From Candidatus Melainabacteria bacterium (lineage in GTDB: Bacteria > Cyanobacteriota > Vampirovibrionia > Obscuribacterales > Obscuribacteraceae), in the NCBI GenBank assembly GCA_014380105.1, contig JACMKL010000731.1, forward strand, positions 1 through 5,876: a stretch of DNA of 5,876 nt, written 5' to 3'. The notes beneath the pieces were generated by a model. It was given only the letters and a program-made list of their open reading frames with translations, was not told where the DNA came from and searched no databases. This document shows, one piece after another, positions 1-5,876 of this stretch; within the stretch, counting starts at the first letter, position 1; each line of letters begins with the position of its first letter. Made by a program: the position numbers and the translations under genes.

Positions 1-11
1 AAAACCGCTAC

Positions 12-16
12 AGAGG
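12..16 (+). promoter_or_regulatory. Probable ribosome binding site of serA
   Basis: AGAGG lies 11 bases before the GTG at 28. It is a partial Shine-Dalgarno match at somewhat long spacing. It supports GTG 28 as the start, although the same frame stays open to the left edge of the window. No promoter can be seen because only 27 bases of upstream sequence are present. Confidence 0.45.
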
Positions 17-27
17 ATTCAAACGCA

Positions 28-1641
28 GTGGGTGCCAACACAAAAACTGACAGAATACTGGTAGCTGATGAAATCAGCCAAGAAGGTATCGACGTGCTTT
101 CTCAAGCGCTAGAAGTCGACTACCTTCCGAAAATTACCCCAGAAGAATTGCTGTTGGCGATTCCAAAATATGAAGGTCTCCTGGTCCGCAGCCGCACAGT
201 GGTGACACCTGAAGTTATCAGAGCCGGCAAAAATCTCAAAATCATCGGTAGAGCTGGAGTCGGTGTAGACAATATCGACATAGCAGTGGCGACCGAAGCA
301 GGCATACTGGTCGTCAATTCGCCTGAAGGTAATACAGCCAGTGCAGCCGAGCACACCATTGCAATCATGATGACTCTGGCGCGCAATGTCGCCGCTGCCG
401 ACAAATCAATGAAAGAAGGAAAATGGGAGCGCAGTAAATTTACTGGCACAGAACTTTTCAACAAAACGCTCGGCGTCATTGGATTAGGCAAAGTCGGTTT
501 AAGAGTCGCTGCTGCTTCCCAAGCAATGGGTATGAAAGTAATCGTCTACGATCCGATGATCACAGCCGAACGTGCGGCGCAATTACACATGCGCAGTGTC
601 GGTCTTGAAGACATCTGGCGCAGTGCCGACTTCATTACCATTCATACTCCAAAGACAAGAGAAACGGCTAATTTGATTAGCGGCACTGTCCTGTCGAGAG
701 TCAAGCCAGGCGTGCGTATAATCAACGCGGCCCGCGGTGGAATTATTGATGAACACGCACTTGCAAAAGCCATCCAGGACGGCAGAGTCGCCGGAGCCGC
801 AATCGACGTTTTCGATAGCGAACCACCAAAAGATTCACCACTTTATGCTCTCGGCGATAAAGTTGTCCTCACACCGCACCTTGGTGCATCTACATTCGAA
901 GCACAATTCAATGTAGCGATCGACCTGGCTGAGCAAATTCGCGATTATTTAACGACCGGCTTAGCAAAAAGCCCTGTCAATCTGCCTTTCATGCGTCCGG
1001 AGATTTTGAAATCTCTCGGTAATTTTGTCTGGCTCGCAGAAGCGATGGGATCTATTGCAGGCGAATTGAGCCAGGGCGCCGTCAAAGAATTAGAAACAAT
1101 CGCCTACGGTGGATTGGCCAACAAAGACACCACACCACTGACGGTGACAGCCTTGAGAGGCATGCTTTATACAAAAATGGAAGGCGTCACCTATGTGAAT
1201 GCTTCCTTGATTGCAAAACAAAACGGCATTCAAGTCAGAGAAAGTAAGTACGAGGAATCGAGCGAGGTTGGCGATGAGCTCTCGATCATTCTTTCTACAG
1301 AATCAGGCATCACCTCGATGTCCGGTACAATTCTCGCTCATGGCGAGCCAATTATCACCAAAATCAATGAATACCCAATCAATCTGACACCATCGAAATA
1401 CATGTTGTTTACGATGCACAAAGATCAACCTGGTATGGTCGCGAAGGTTGCCGGTATTCTGGGCAAGCACGACATCAACATCAGCACAATGTCGGTAGCC
1501 AGAAAGGGTGTAAGAGAAGATTCAGTCATGGTGATGACCTTGGATGATCCAATCGAACAATCACTGATTGACGAATTGGTGAGCGTAGAAGGCATTCACA
1601 TTGCGCGCTTTGTCTCTCTCATTCCACAAAGTCGTCGATAA
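28..1641 (+). CDS. serA: D-3-phosphoglycerate dehydrogenase (type I, with ASB and ACT domains)
   Basis: Cytosolic enzyme that oxidises 3-phosphoglycerate with NAD+ to 3-phosphohydroxypyruvate, the first step of the phosphorylated serine pathway. At 537 residues it has the usual length of the long (type I) form. Seen in the sequence: an N-terminal substrate-domain half with the VRSRT segment (about 54-58) and SPEGNTASAAEH (about 98-109); a Rossmann nucleotide-binding loop GLGKVG at 152-157, with the NAD-selecting acid D175 at the end of the second strand; and the catalytic set R236 (in NAARGGIIDE), E265 (in DVFDSEPP) and H284 (in TPHLGAS). An intervening regulatory (ASB) domain follows at about 320-450, and a C-terminal ACT domain from about 457 to 530 carries the D466-QPGM loop. 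ACT domains of this family commonly bind serine for feedback inhibition; that is family knowledge. The GTG start is chosen because it puts the first strand (RILVADEI) about nine residues in, as in homologues. The frame is open to the window edge, so an upstream start is not excluded. No disruption is seen, and the resemblance is to cyanobacterial SerA. Confidence 0.97.
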   Translation: MGANTKTDRILVADEISQEGIDVLSQALEVDYLPKITPEELLLAIPKYEGLLVRSRTVVTPEVIRAGKNLKIIGRAGVGVDNIDIAVATEAGILVVNSPEGNTASAAEHTIAIMMTLARNVAAADKSMKEGKWERSKFTGTELFNKTLGVIGLGKVGLRVAAASQAMGMKVIVYDPMITAERAAQLHMRSVGLEDIWRSADFITIHTPKTRETANLISGTVLSRVKPGVRIINAARGGIIDEHALAKAIQDGRVAGAAIDVFDSEPPKDSPLYALGDKVVLTPHLGASTFEAQFNVAIDLAEQIRDYLTTGLAKSPVNLPFMRPEILKSLGNFVWLAEAMGSIAGELSQGAVKELETIAYGGLANKDTTPLTVTALRGMLYTKMEGVTYVNASLIAKQNGIQVRESKYEESSEVGDELSIILSTESGITSMSGTILAHGEPIITKINEYPINLTPSKYMLFTMHKDQPGMVAKVAGILGKHDINISTMSVARKGVREDSVMVMTLDDPIEQSLIDELVSVEGIHIARFVSLIPQSRR

Positions 1642-1643
1642 AA

Positions 1644-4097
1644 ATGACAGCTGTCTTTGATTCTATTCGAAGACTGCCGGGGCTTATGGCCCTCATTTTA
1701 CTTCAGCAAAGTTTGGCACCATATTCAGTACTTGCTCAATTAAACGAGCCCAGAATGATGATGCCGATCAAGCTGCCGTCGCAAGGCAACAATAAGCCGA
1801 TCACAATCACCAAAGATACTTCGATCGAAGCTGTATTAAAACCTCAAGAATTGAAGACGACTCCAGTCGAGCCGATTTCTCTGGAAGGAATTAAAATACC
1901 TGGCACCACGCCTGCCTCCATCAAGTTATTGAGCATGAATCATTTTGTAGTGATCAACAACACTCAATATGAATCGATGGCAGATTTGTATAAAGACAAC
2001 AGGTTGAAAGGCAAACCAAACTTTGTCACTTTAGACGCAATCGTTCACCCATATTTTGCGACAACCAACGGGCTTATTGCAGCAGTAGTAGAAGAGCATG
2101 CGATGCCTGATCTCAAGCTTGTTCTCAATGCAATGCTGAAAGCAACAATCGAGGATTATCGCGCCACTGAAGATGCTGAAATAAAAGACGACATCCAACG
2201 CAATTTAGCCTTTTTCATCGTCGCACTTCGTCTACTTGAGCCCAGCATCAAACTTACAGACATGGGCGGCGCCACAGATTTGTCTGACGAAGAAATGAAA
2301 AATATCGAAGGCGGGCACAAAACTCGCTCGGTAATTTTCGACCGTGAGGAAGATTTTGCTTCGATGGCACCAATTGGCTGGTTTGCTCGACGTGAAAAAT
2401 TACGCCAATTCTACCGCTGCGCTCAGTGGATTTCCCGAATGGATTTTCCACTTTCAGATGTCACCGTTGACACGGCAACAGGCAGCGGAAATCTTTTTAG
2501 ACGTTCGATCTTAGTATTTAGATCTTTAGATCGTGCCACCATAAATGGGCAGCCGGCCATTAACACGTGGCAAAAGCTGGTCTCAGCCTGGGAATTATTT
2601 GCAACTAGTTCAAATAAAAATCGCCAAAAGACTTTGCTGTACAGTGACTACAAGGCTGTAGTGCAAGGAAACAGTCAAGATTTGAAAGCGCAACTTTTAA
2701 GTCTTGCCAGTCCATTTTTCAGAGCAAAACTGCTACTAACCGTCAGAAAACAAAAACCGGTCGGTCTGGGAAACACCTCAATTTTTGACCTCGCTGATGA
2801 CAGTGCCGCTGGATCAAAACCTGCCACATTCCGCTTGATGCCTTTAATTGAAGATCCCGAGATGCCCTGGCTGAGGGCGCGCGCAGGGAGTTATACGAGT
2901 GAGGAAAATGGTGGACCATGGGTTCCACTTTCACTATTAGTCATGCACGCTCGTGGCTCACAAGCTGCTACCAATATTTTGTATAACGCATCCTCGACAT
3001 TACCGCCCGAGATGAATCGATTAATTCCAGAACTCGAACGAATTGTGGCGAAGCCGAAAGCAGACGACCTAAAGCCTGATTGGGAGCGCACCTGGCAAAT
3101 CTTGAGCGGCTATTTCAGACCTTTTGGACCTGATGCCCAGGGCGCGCTTAAAACAGACAATTGGACATCGCGTCACCTGGAAAGCGCTTTTGCCGCTTGG
3201 GTAGACAGCCATTTAGGCATTTCAGAAATTAAGGCAATTAATCCTGACGCGCCTCAAAAGCTAGTATCGCCCCCTACTAACGCAGCCACACCATCAACTG
3301 TGACTGCACAATACGGTCCAGGGAAAACAACAGAGGTCTCAGCAGCAGCCTCTAAAGCAGCTGCTACATCCACAGCGACAAATGCTGCGCCTCAAGCGAC
3401 ACCGCCAGTCAGACCAGCCACCTTTCATTATCTAGAGCCGCAACCCGAAGTTTTCAGAAACATCGAAGCGGACGCAAAAACTCTGACCGACCGCCTAAAT
3501 ACGCTTGGCTATTTTCCGGAACGATACAGACAACGCCTCAACGACTTTATGCGCCTTGGTCAAAGACTAGCTCAAATAGCGGACGGCGAGTTGGCTGGAA
3601 AACCAACAACACCGATAGATTTTAAATTATTGGCAGGCATCGATTTTATTTTGGAGCAAGTAGCTGCTCCACTTCCAGGCGTGATGAGTATTTCAGTTGG
3701 CAGTCCTCCGCCTAAGTCGCCGACGGACTTGAAGCCGATTACCAAAGGTGCCAATTTGATTTTAGGCAGACCTGGTTTGGTGCTTTTGCTCTGCCAAACA
3801 ACAAGAGGCCCGATGCTTGTTAGAGGCGCTGTTTACACACTGTACGAGACCATTGGCCCTCCTCTTCGTCCTGAGCATCTAAAACGCAAAATTGAGTTTG
3901 GACTATTGCGTCCACCAATTTGGGCGCAGAATTTTGACATTGTTCAAGATGCTGCAGCCGAGTCAAAAGAAGCATCAGACGCCATGCCACAAGGCAGGCC
4001 GACTCTGCGTCCGCAAGCAAAACCAAAACCAGCGCAACCTTATCCGGACACATTTACTGAGCGCATTGATCCCATGAATTTGCCGATCCCTCGATAA
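1644..4097 (+). CDS. Exported DUF3160-family protein
   Basis: This 817-residue protein has no known biochemical function. The N-terminus has two arginines (9-10), a hydrophobic stretch (about 11-30) and a possible cleavage site VLA|Q after residue 31, which predicts Sec export. No lipobox cysteine is present. DUF3160 is called from several remembered landmarks: NFVTLDAIVHPYFATTNGL (126-144), FYRCAQWISRMDFPL (256-270), the LLVMHARGSQAATNIL region (431-446), a TW...Y segment near 483-490, and a C-terminal part with FHYLEPQPEVFRNI (594-607), LILGRPGLVLLL (705-716) and VRGAVYTLYE (726-735). An Ala/Thr/Pro-rich linker (541-592) separates the two parts, and the C-terminus (about 782-817) is a Pro/Lys-rich tail. 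The ATG lies 2 bases after the serA stop and has no recognisable Shine-Dalgarno sequence, which suggests translational coupling. The in-frame ATG at 1686 is an alternative but would shorten the signal peptide and drop its arginines. Only two cysteines occur (259 and 717). The family call is firm in the C-terminal part and weaker in the middle. Confidence 0.83.
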   Translation: MTAVFDSIRRLPGLMALILLQQSLAPYSVLAQLNEPRMMMPIKLPSQGNNKPITITKDTSIEAVLKPQELKTTPVEPISLEGIKIPGTTPASIKLLSMNHFVVINNTQYESMADLYKDNRLKGKPNFVTLDAIVHPYFATTNGLIAAVVEEHAMPDLKLVLNAMLKATIEDYRATEDAEIKDDIQRNLAFFIVALRLLEPSIKLTDMGGATDLSDEEMKNIEGGHKTRSVIFDREEDFASMAPIGWFARREKLRQFYRCAQWISRMDFPLSDVTVDTATGSGNLFRRSILVFRSLDRATINGQPAINTWQKLVSAWELFATSSNKNRQKTLLYSDYKAVVQGNSQDLKAQLLSLASPFFRAKLLLTVRKQKPVGLGNTSIFDLADDSAAGSKPATFRLMPLIEDPEMPWLRARAGSYTSEENGGPWVPLSLLVMHARGSQAATNILYNASSTLPPEMNRLIPELERIVAKPKADDLKPDWERTWQILSGYFRPFGPDAQGALKTDNWTSRHLESAFAAWVDSHLGISEIKAINPDAPQKLVSPPTNAATPSTVTAQYGPGKTTEVSAAASKAAATSTATNAAPQATPPVRPATFHYLEPQPEVFRNIEADAKTLTDRLNTLGYFPERYRQRLNDFMRLGQRLAQIADGELAGKPTTPIDFKLLAGIDFILEQVAAPLPGVMSISVGSPPPKSPTDLKPITKGANLILGRPGLVLLLCQTTRGPMLVRGAVYTLYETIGPPLRPEHLKRKIEFGLLRPPIWAQNFDIVQDAAAESKEASDAMPQGRPTLRPQAKPKPAQPYPDTFTERIDPMNLPIPR
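3264..3419 (+). other. Low-complexity Ala/Thr/Pro linker within the DUF3160 protein
   Basis: Residues 541-592 are dominated by Ala, Thr, Ser and Pro (for example SAAASKAAATSTATNAAPQ) with no predicted secondary-structure pattern, while both flanks look folded. It probably acts as a flexible extracytoplasmic spacer between two globular parts. The reading frame is intact through it, so it is not a frameshift artefact. Whether other DUF3160 proteins have a linker here cannot be told from this window. Confidence 0.65.
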
Positions 4098-4128
4098 AAT
4101 TTGAATTACAAAAAATAGACACAACTGT

Positions 4129-4134
4129 AGAAGG
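4129..4134 (+). promoter_or_regulatory. Ribosome binding site of the small exported protein gene
   Basis: AGAAGG lies 5 bases before the ATG at 4140. It is the clearest Shine-Dalgarno sequence in the window and fixes this start. The 42-base gap it sits in (4098-4139) is AT-rich. It shows neither a hairpin followed by a T-run nor a convincing -35/-10 pair, so the gene is probably read through from upstream. Confidence 0.8.
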
Positions 4135-4139
4135 TTAAT

Positions 4140-4838
4140 ATGGCGACAATAAAATCGATGGTGGCACTTTCGGCATTACTTGCCACTACGCTGACTTTTA
4201 CTTCTGTGACTGCTACGAATGCTCAGGGCAAAACTCCTGAAGACCAGCCAGCTTTCAGAGCTGATACTCCGCCTCCAGATGTTGTTGTTGACACTCGCAC
4301 TGAAGTTCAGTTCTTGCAAGATTTCAGTGACACAATCAAGAAGGTCACACATACAGCAACCGATCTTGTTAAGGAAGTGAATCGCCACGCACCGTCGCCA
4401 GTTAATCAAGAGGACATTCTCGACGCAATCGTCATGGACCCATGGGGCAACTCGCAAGCAAATGATCCATTCGATCCGACACTTACGGCATCGTTGCGCA
4501 AAGGTCCACTATTGCCACCACGAAAAAAATGGTTGGATATCGAAGTCAATAGACTGGAGCAATTGACAGACATCGTCAAAAAAGAAATTGCCCAACTCAG
4601 CCCACCAAGCGATGCTCCAACAGGTGCAAAAGATATTTTCAAAGCAGAAATAACCGCTATTTATTCTAATTTCACGAATATTCAAAACGACCTGAAGCAA
4701 TTACAACAACTAACAAAAGGTCCGCAATTCGATGCCGATCAGATAGGAAAAACGGCCAACGACGTCAGAACAAACACTCGCACGATTGACGAAAGCAGAA
4801 AACGGGCGCTGAAAGCCGTCACCAAAAAGTTTCTATAA
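4140..4838 (+). CDS. Small exported helix-rich protein, family unrecognised
   Basis: I do not recognise this 232-residue protein. It begins with a typical signal peptide: a lysine at 5, a hydrophobic core from about 7 to 24, and a likely cleavage site TNA|Q after residue 28. The mature part of about 204 residues has no cysteine and no further membrane segment, so it should be soluble in the periplasm or secreted. A Pro/Asp-rich stretch (31-52) is followed by a likely helix (about 53-80). A turn-rich segment with DPWGN and NDPFDP (100-113) comes next, then three amphipathic helix candidates (about 128-153, 161-193 and 197-229). The third of these (YSNFTNIQNDLKQLQQL) could form a coiled coil. 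The C-terminus is strongly basic (ESRKRALKAVTKKFL). A good Shine-Dalgarno sequence supports the start, and the stop is immediately followed by the ATG of the next gene. The context, between an exported DUF3160 protein and a membrane GT-C protein, suggests an envelope role. Coding status is supported by the RBS, the signal peptide and tight packing. Confidence 0.85.
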   Translation: MATIKSMVALSALLATTLTFTSVTATNAQGKTPEDQPAFRADTPPPDVVVDTRTEVQFLQDFSDTIKKVTHTATDLVKEVNRHAPSPVNQEDILDAIVMDPWGNSQANDPFDPTLTASLRKGPLLPPRKKWLDIEVNRLEQLTDIVKKEIAQLSPPSDAPTGAKDIFKAEITAIYSNFTNIQNDLKQLQQLTKGPQFDADQIGKTANDVRTNTRTIDESRKRALKAVTKKFL

Positions 4839-5876
4839 ATGCAGATTGTGCTACTGATTCTGGCATATTTAGGTCTGCGCTTGCCGTGGATGCTAACGCT
4901 TCCAGGATCTGAAGCTCCCGATGAGCCTAATCATTATTGGGTCAGTCACTTTCTGACTACTCACTTGCGTCTTCCCACTGGAGAAGAAGTGCTCGCAGCA
5001 GGGCTTCCGGCGCAATATGGCTCACTGCCACAATTCGGCTATTTGCCCCATGTGCTCACTTCATACTTTGCGTCAGAAGCAAATATGCACATGCTCTCGC
5101 GTTTGGGAAGCGTTATAGCTGGGGTGCCGACAGTCGTTGCAGCATATTTAATTGGCAAAGAATTGTTTCCAACCAGCAAGTTCAAAGCATTTGCCCTGCC
5201 ATTACTGGTGGTGCTTCACCCTCAACTGGTTTTTACTCAGAGTTATATAAACACTGACTCAACTACAGTTTCTCTCGCCAGCATATCTATATTAATAGTA
5301 GTTCGCGCAATCAAGTGTGGTCTGTCAATAAGAGCCGCCGTGCTCTTAGGGTTTCTCCTCGGTTGGATGGCTCTGTCCAAACACACCGGACTGTCCATCG
5401 TGCCCGCCCTTGGACTGGGAGTAATTGCAGCAACACTCGGGCGCGGCGAAACTTTAGCCCAAGCCATTCAGAAAATCGCCGCCGCCGCGGTCGTTTTCGG
5501 ATCAACTTGCGGATGGTGGTTTGTGCGCAATTACCATGAGTTTTCGGGCGATATCCTCGGCTCCAAGACAATGTACACCTCATGGTCAAAATTCTTGCCC
5601 GTCAAAGATGGTCAAATTATTCACCCGTGGCCCCAGCTCAACCAGCTCGGTTGGTGGCGCTACATCTTCTTTGATTATTGGGGACTATTCGGCTACATGA
5701 ACCGCTATCTCTACAGACCAGCCTATATCGTGTACTTCGCCTACTTGCTTCTGGCAGTAGCCGGTTGGGTCGGATTGAAAATGCCGGGTCAAAAGAAAGA
5801 CCAGGCAACAGAAGACGCAGGTATAACGGCGCAGACTGCAGGCGGCGCTTTAGACTTTGAGCGTCTCACTAAATAT
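4839..5876 (+). CDS. GT-C-type membrane glycosyltransferase (GT39/DUF2142-like), 3' end outside window
   Basis: An open frame of 346 codons runs from ATG 4839 to the right edge with no stop, so the C-terminus is missing. It looks like an integral membrane transferase of the GT-C superfamily, which generally moves sugars from polyprenyl-phosphate carriers on the outer membrane face. Residues 3-21 form a first membrane segment, followed directly by APDEPNHYW (26-34). This acidic D28-E29 pair in the first outer loop is the place where GT-C enzymes carry their catalytic or metal-binding acid. Further hydrophobic segments lie near 88-108, 115-134, 143-158, 164-180, 183-200, 212-229 and 295-314. 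Other family-like marks are NTDS (138-141), ALSKHTGL (178-185), GWWFVRN (225-231) and DYWGLFGYMN (279-288). A hydrophilic loop (316-346) ends the visible part. The start codon directly follows the TAA of the preceding gene in the same frame. There is no clear Shine-Dalgarno, so coupling is likely. The next in-frame ATG (codon 18) would destroy the first membrane segment. The donor and acceptor cannot be inferred, and DUF2142 versus GT39/PMT_2 is not settled. Confidence 0.83.
   Translation, partial: MQIVLLILAYLGLRLPWMLTLPGSEAPDEPNHYWVSHFLTTHLRLPTGEEVLAAGLPAQYGSLPQFGYLPHVLTSYFASEANMHMLSRLGSVIAGVPTVVAAYLIGKELFPTSKFKAFALPLLVVLHPQLVFTQSYINTDSTTVSLASISILIVVRAIKCGLSIRAAVLLGFLLGWMALSKHTGLSIVPALGLGVIAATLGRGETLAQAIQKIAAAAVVFGSTCGWWFVRNYHEFSGDILGSKTMYTSWSKFLPVKDGQIIHPWPQLNQLGWWRYIFFDYWGLFGYMNRYLYRPAYIVYFAYLLLAVAGWVGLKMPGQKKDQATEDAGITAQTAGGALDFERLTKY

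Noticed and set aside
120..491. Minus-strand ORF of 123 codons within serA, and other minus-strand ORFs throughout the window.
   Set aside because: They are antisense shadows of well-supported plus-strand genes, without start signals or recognisable protein features.
2506..2533. Perfect 8-base tandem duplication TTTAGATC (2517-2532) and a CGATCT/AGATCG inverted repeat around it.
   Set aside because: It lies inside the DUF3160 coding frame (VFRSLDRA), the frame is intact on both sides, the stem is only 6 bases with a 16-base loop, and no partner site exists elsewhere. Chance is the simplest explanation.
4098..4139. Possible promoter (TTGAAT at 4101-4106) in the gap before the small exported protein gene.
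   Set aside because: At normal spacing the -10 position reads about ACTGTA, a poor match. The RBS is convincing but a promoter is not.
4435..4480. DPWGN (residues 100-104 of the 232-residue protein) resembles the DPWGNPY segment of type II secretion major pseudopilins.
   Set aside because: The protein has an ordinary signal peptide with no prepilin GFTLIE-type leader, and the aromatic/proline residues after the motif are absent. The likeness is five residues only.
4937..5257. A 106-codon plus-strand ORF overlapping the last gene in another frame.
   Set aside because: The frame beginning at 4839 is open through the whole region and encodes coherent membrane segments and GT-C motifs. The 106-codon frame has no RBS and an arbitrary composition.
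5243..5589. Overlapping ORFs on both strands in the last gene, rich in Arg and Pro.
   Set aside because: The Arg-rich composition is typical of wrong-frame reading of a hydrophobic membrane-protein gene. No domain or RBS supports them.

Overview
The window carries four consecutive plus-strand genes packed head to tail, with almost no non-coding DNA, so it reads as one transcription unit or part of one. In order they are: a complete type-I D-3-phosphoglycerate dehydrogenase (serA, 28-1641); a large exported protein of the uncharacterised DUF3160 family (1644-4097); a small exported, helix-rich protein I cannot assign to any family (4140-4838); and the N-terminal 346 codons of a polytopic membrane protein of the GT-C glycosyltransferase type (4839 to the right edge, running out of the window). 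The gaps are 2, 42 and 0 bases. I see no RNA gene, CRISPR array, insertion sequence, integrase, attachment site or convincing terminator.

Organism: bacterial, with moderate base composition (neither strongly AT- nor GC-rich), an SD-type ribosome binding site before the third gene and a weaker one before serA. From memory of the family, the SerA protein looks cyanobacteria-like, especially in the ACT domain (YMLFTMHKDQPGM... and ...VMVMTLDDP). Exported DUF3160 and orphan secreted proteins in such a background would fit a non-photosynthetic relative of cyanobacteria (Melainabacteria/Vampirovibrionia, for example the Obscuribacter group). That is an inference from remembered sequence resemblance and needs a search.

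How the genes may work together: SerA is cytosolic and opens serine biosynthesis. The next two products have signal peptides, so they act outside the cytoplasmic membrane. The fourth is an integral membrane protein expected to use a lipid-linked sugar on the outer face of the membrane. Genes 2-4 therefore form a plausible cell-envelope module downstream of a housekeeping gene. No sequence feature ties serine synthesis to the envelope genes beyond the tight spacing.

Most worth a second look: the exported pair of a divergent, linker-interrupted DUF3160 protein and an unassigned helical protein, joined directly to a GT-C membrane enzyme. This is a candidate undescribed envelope system, but the evidence is context only.
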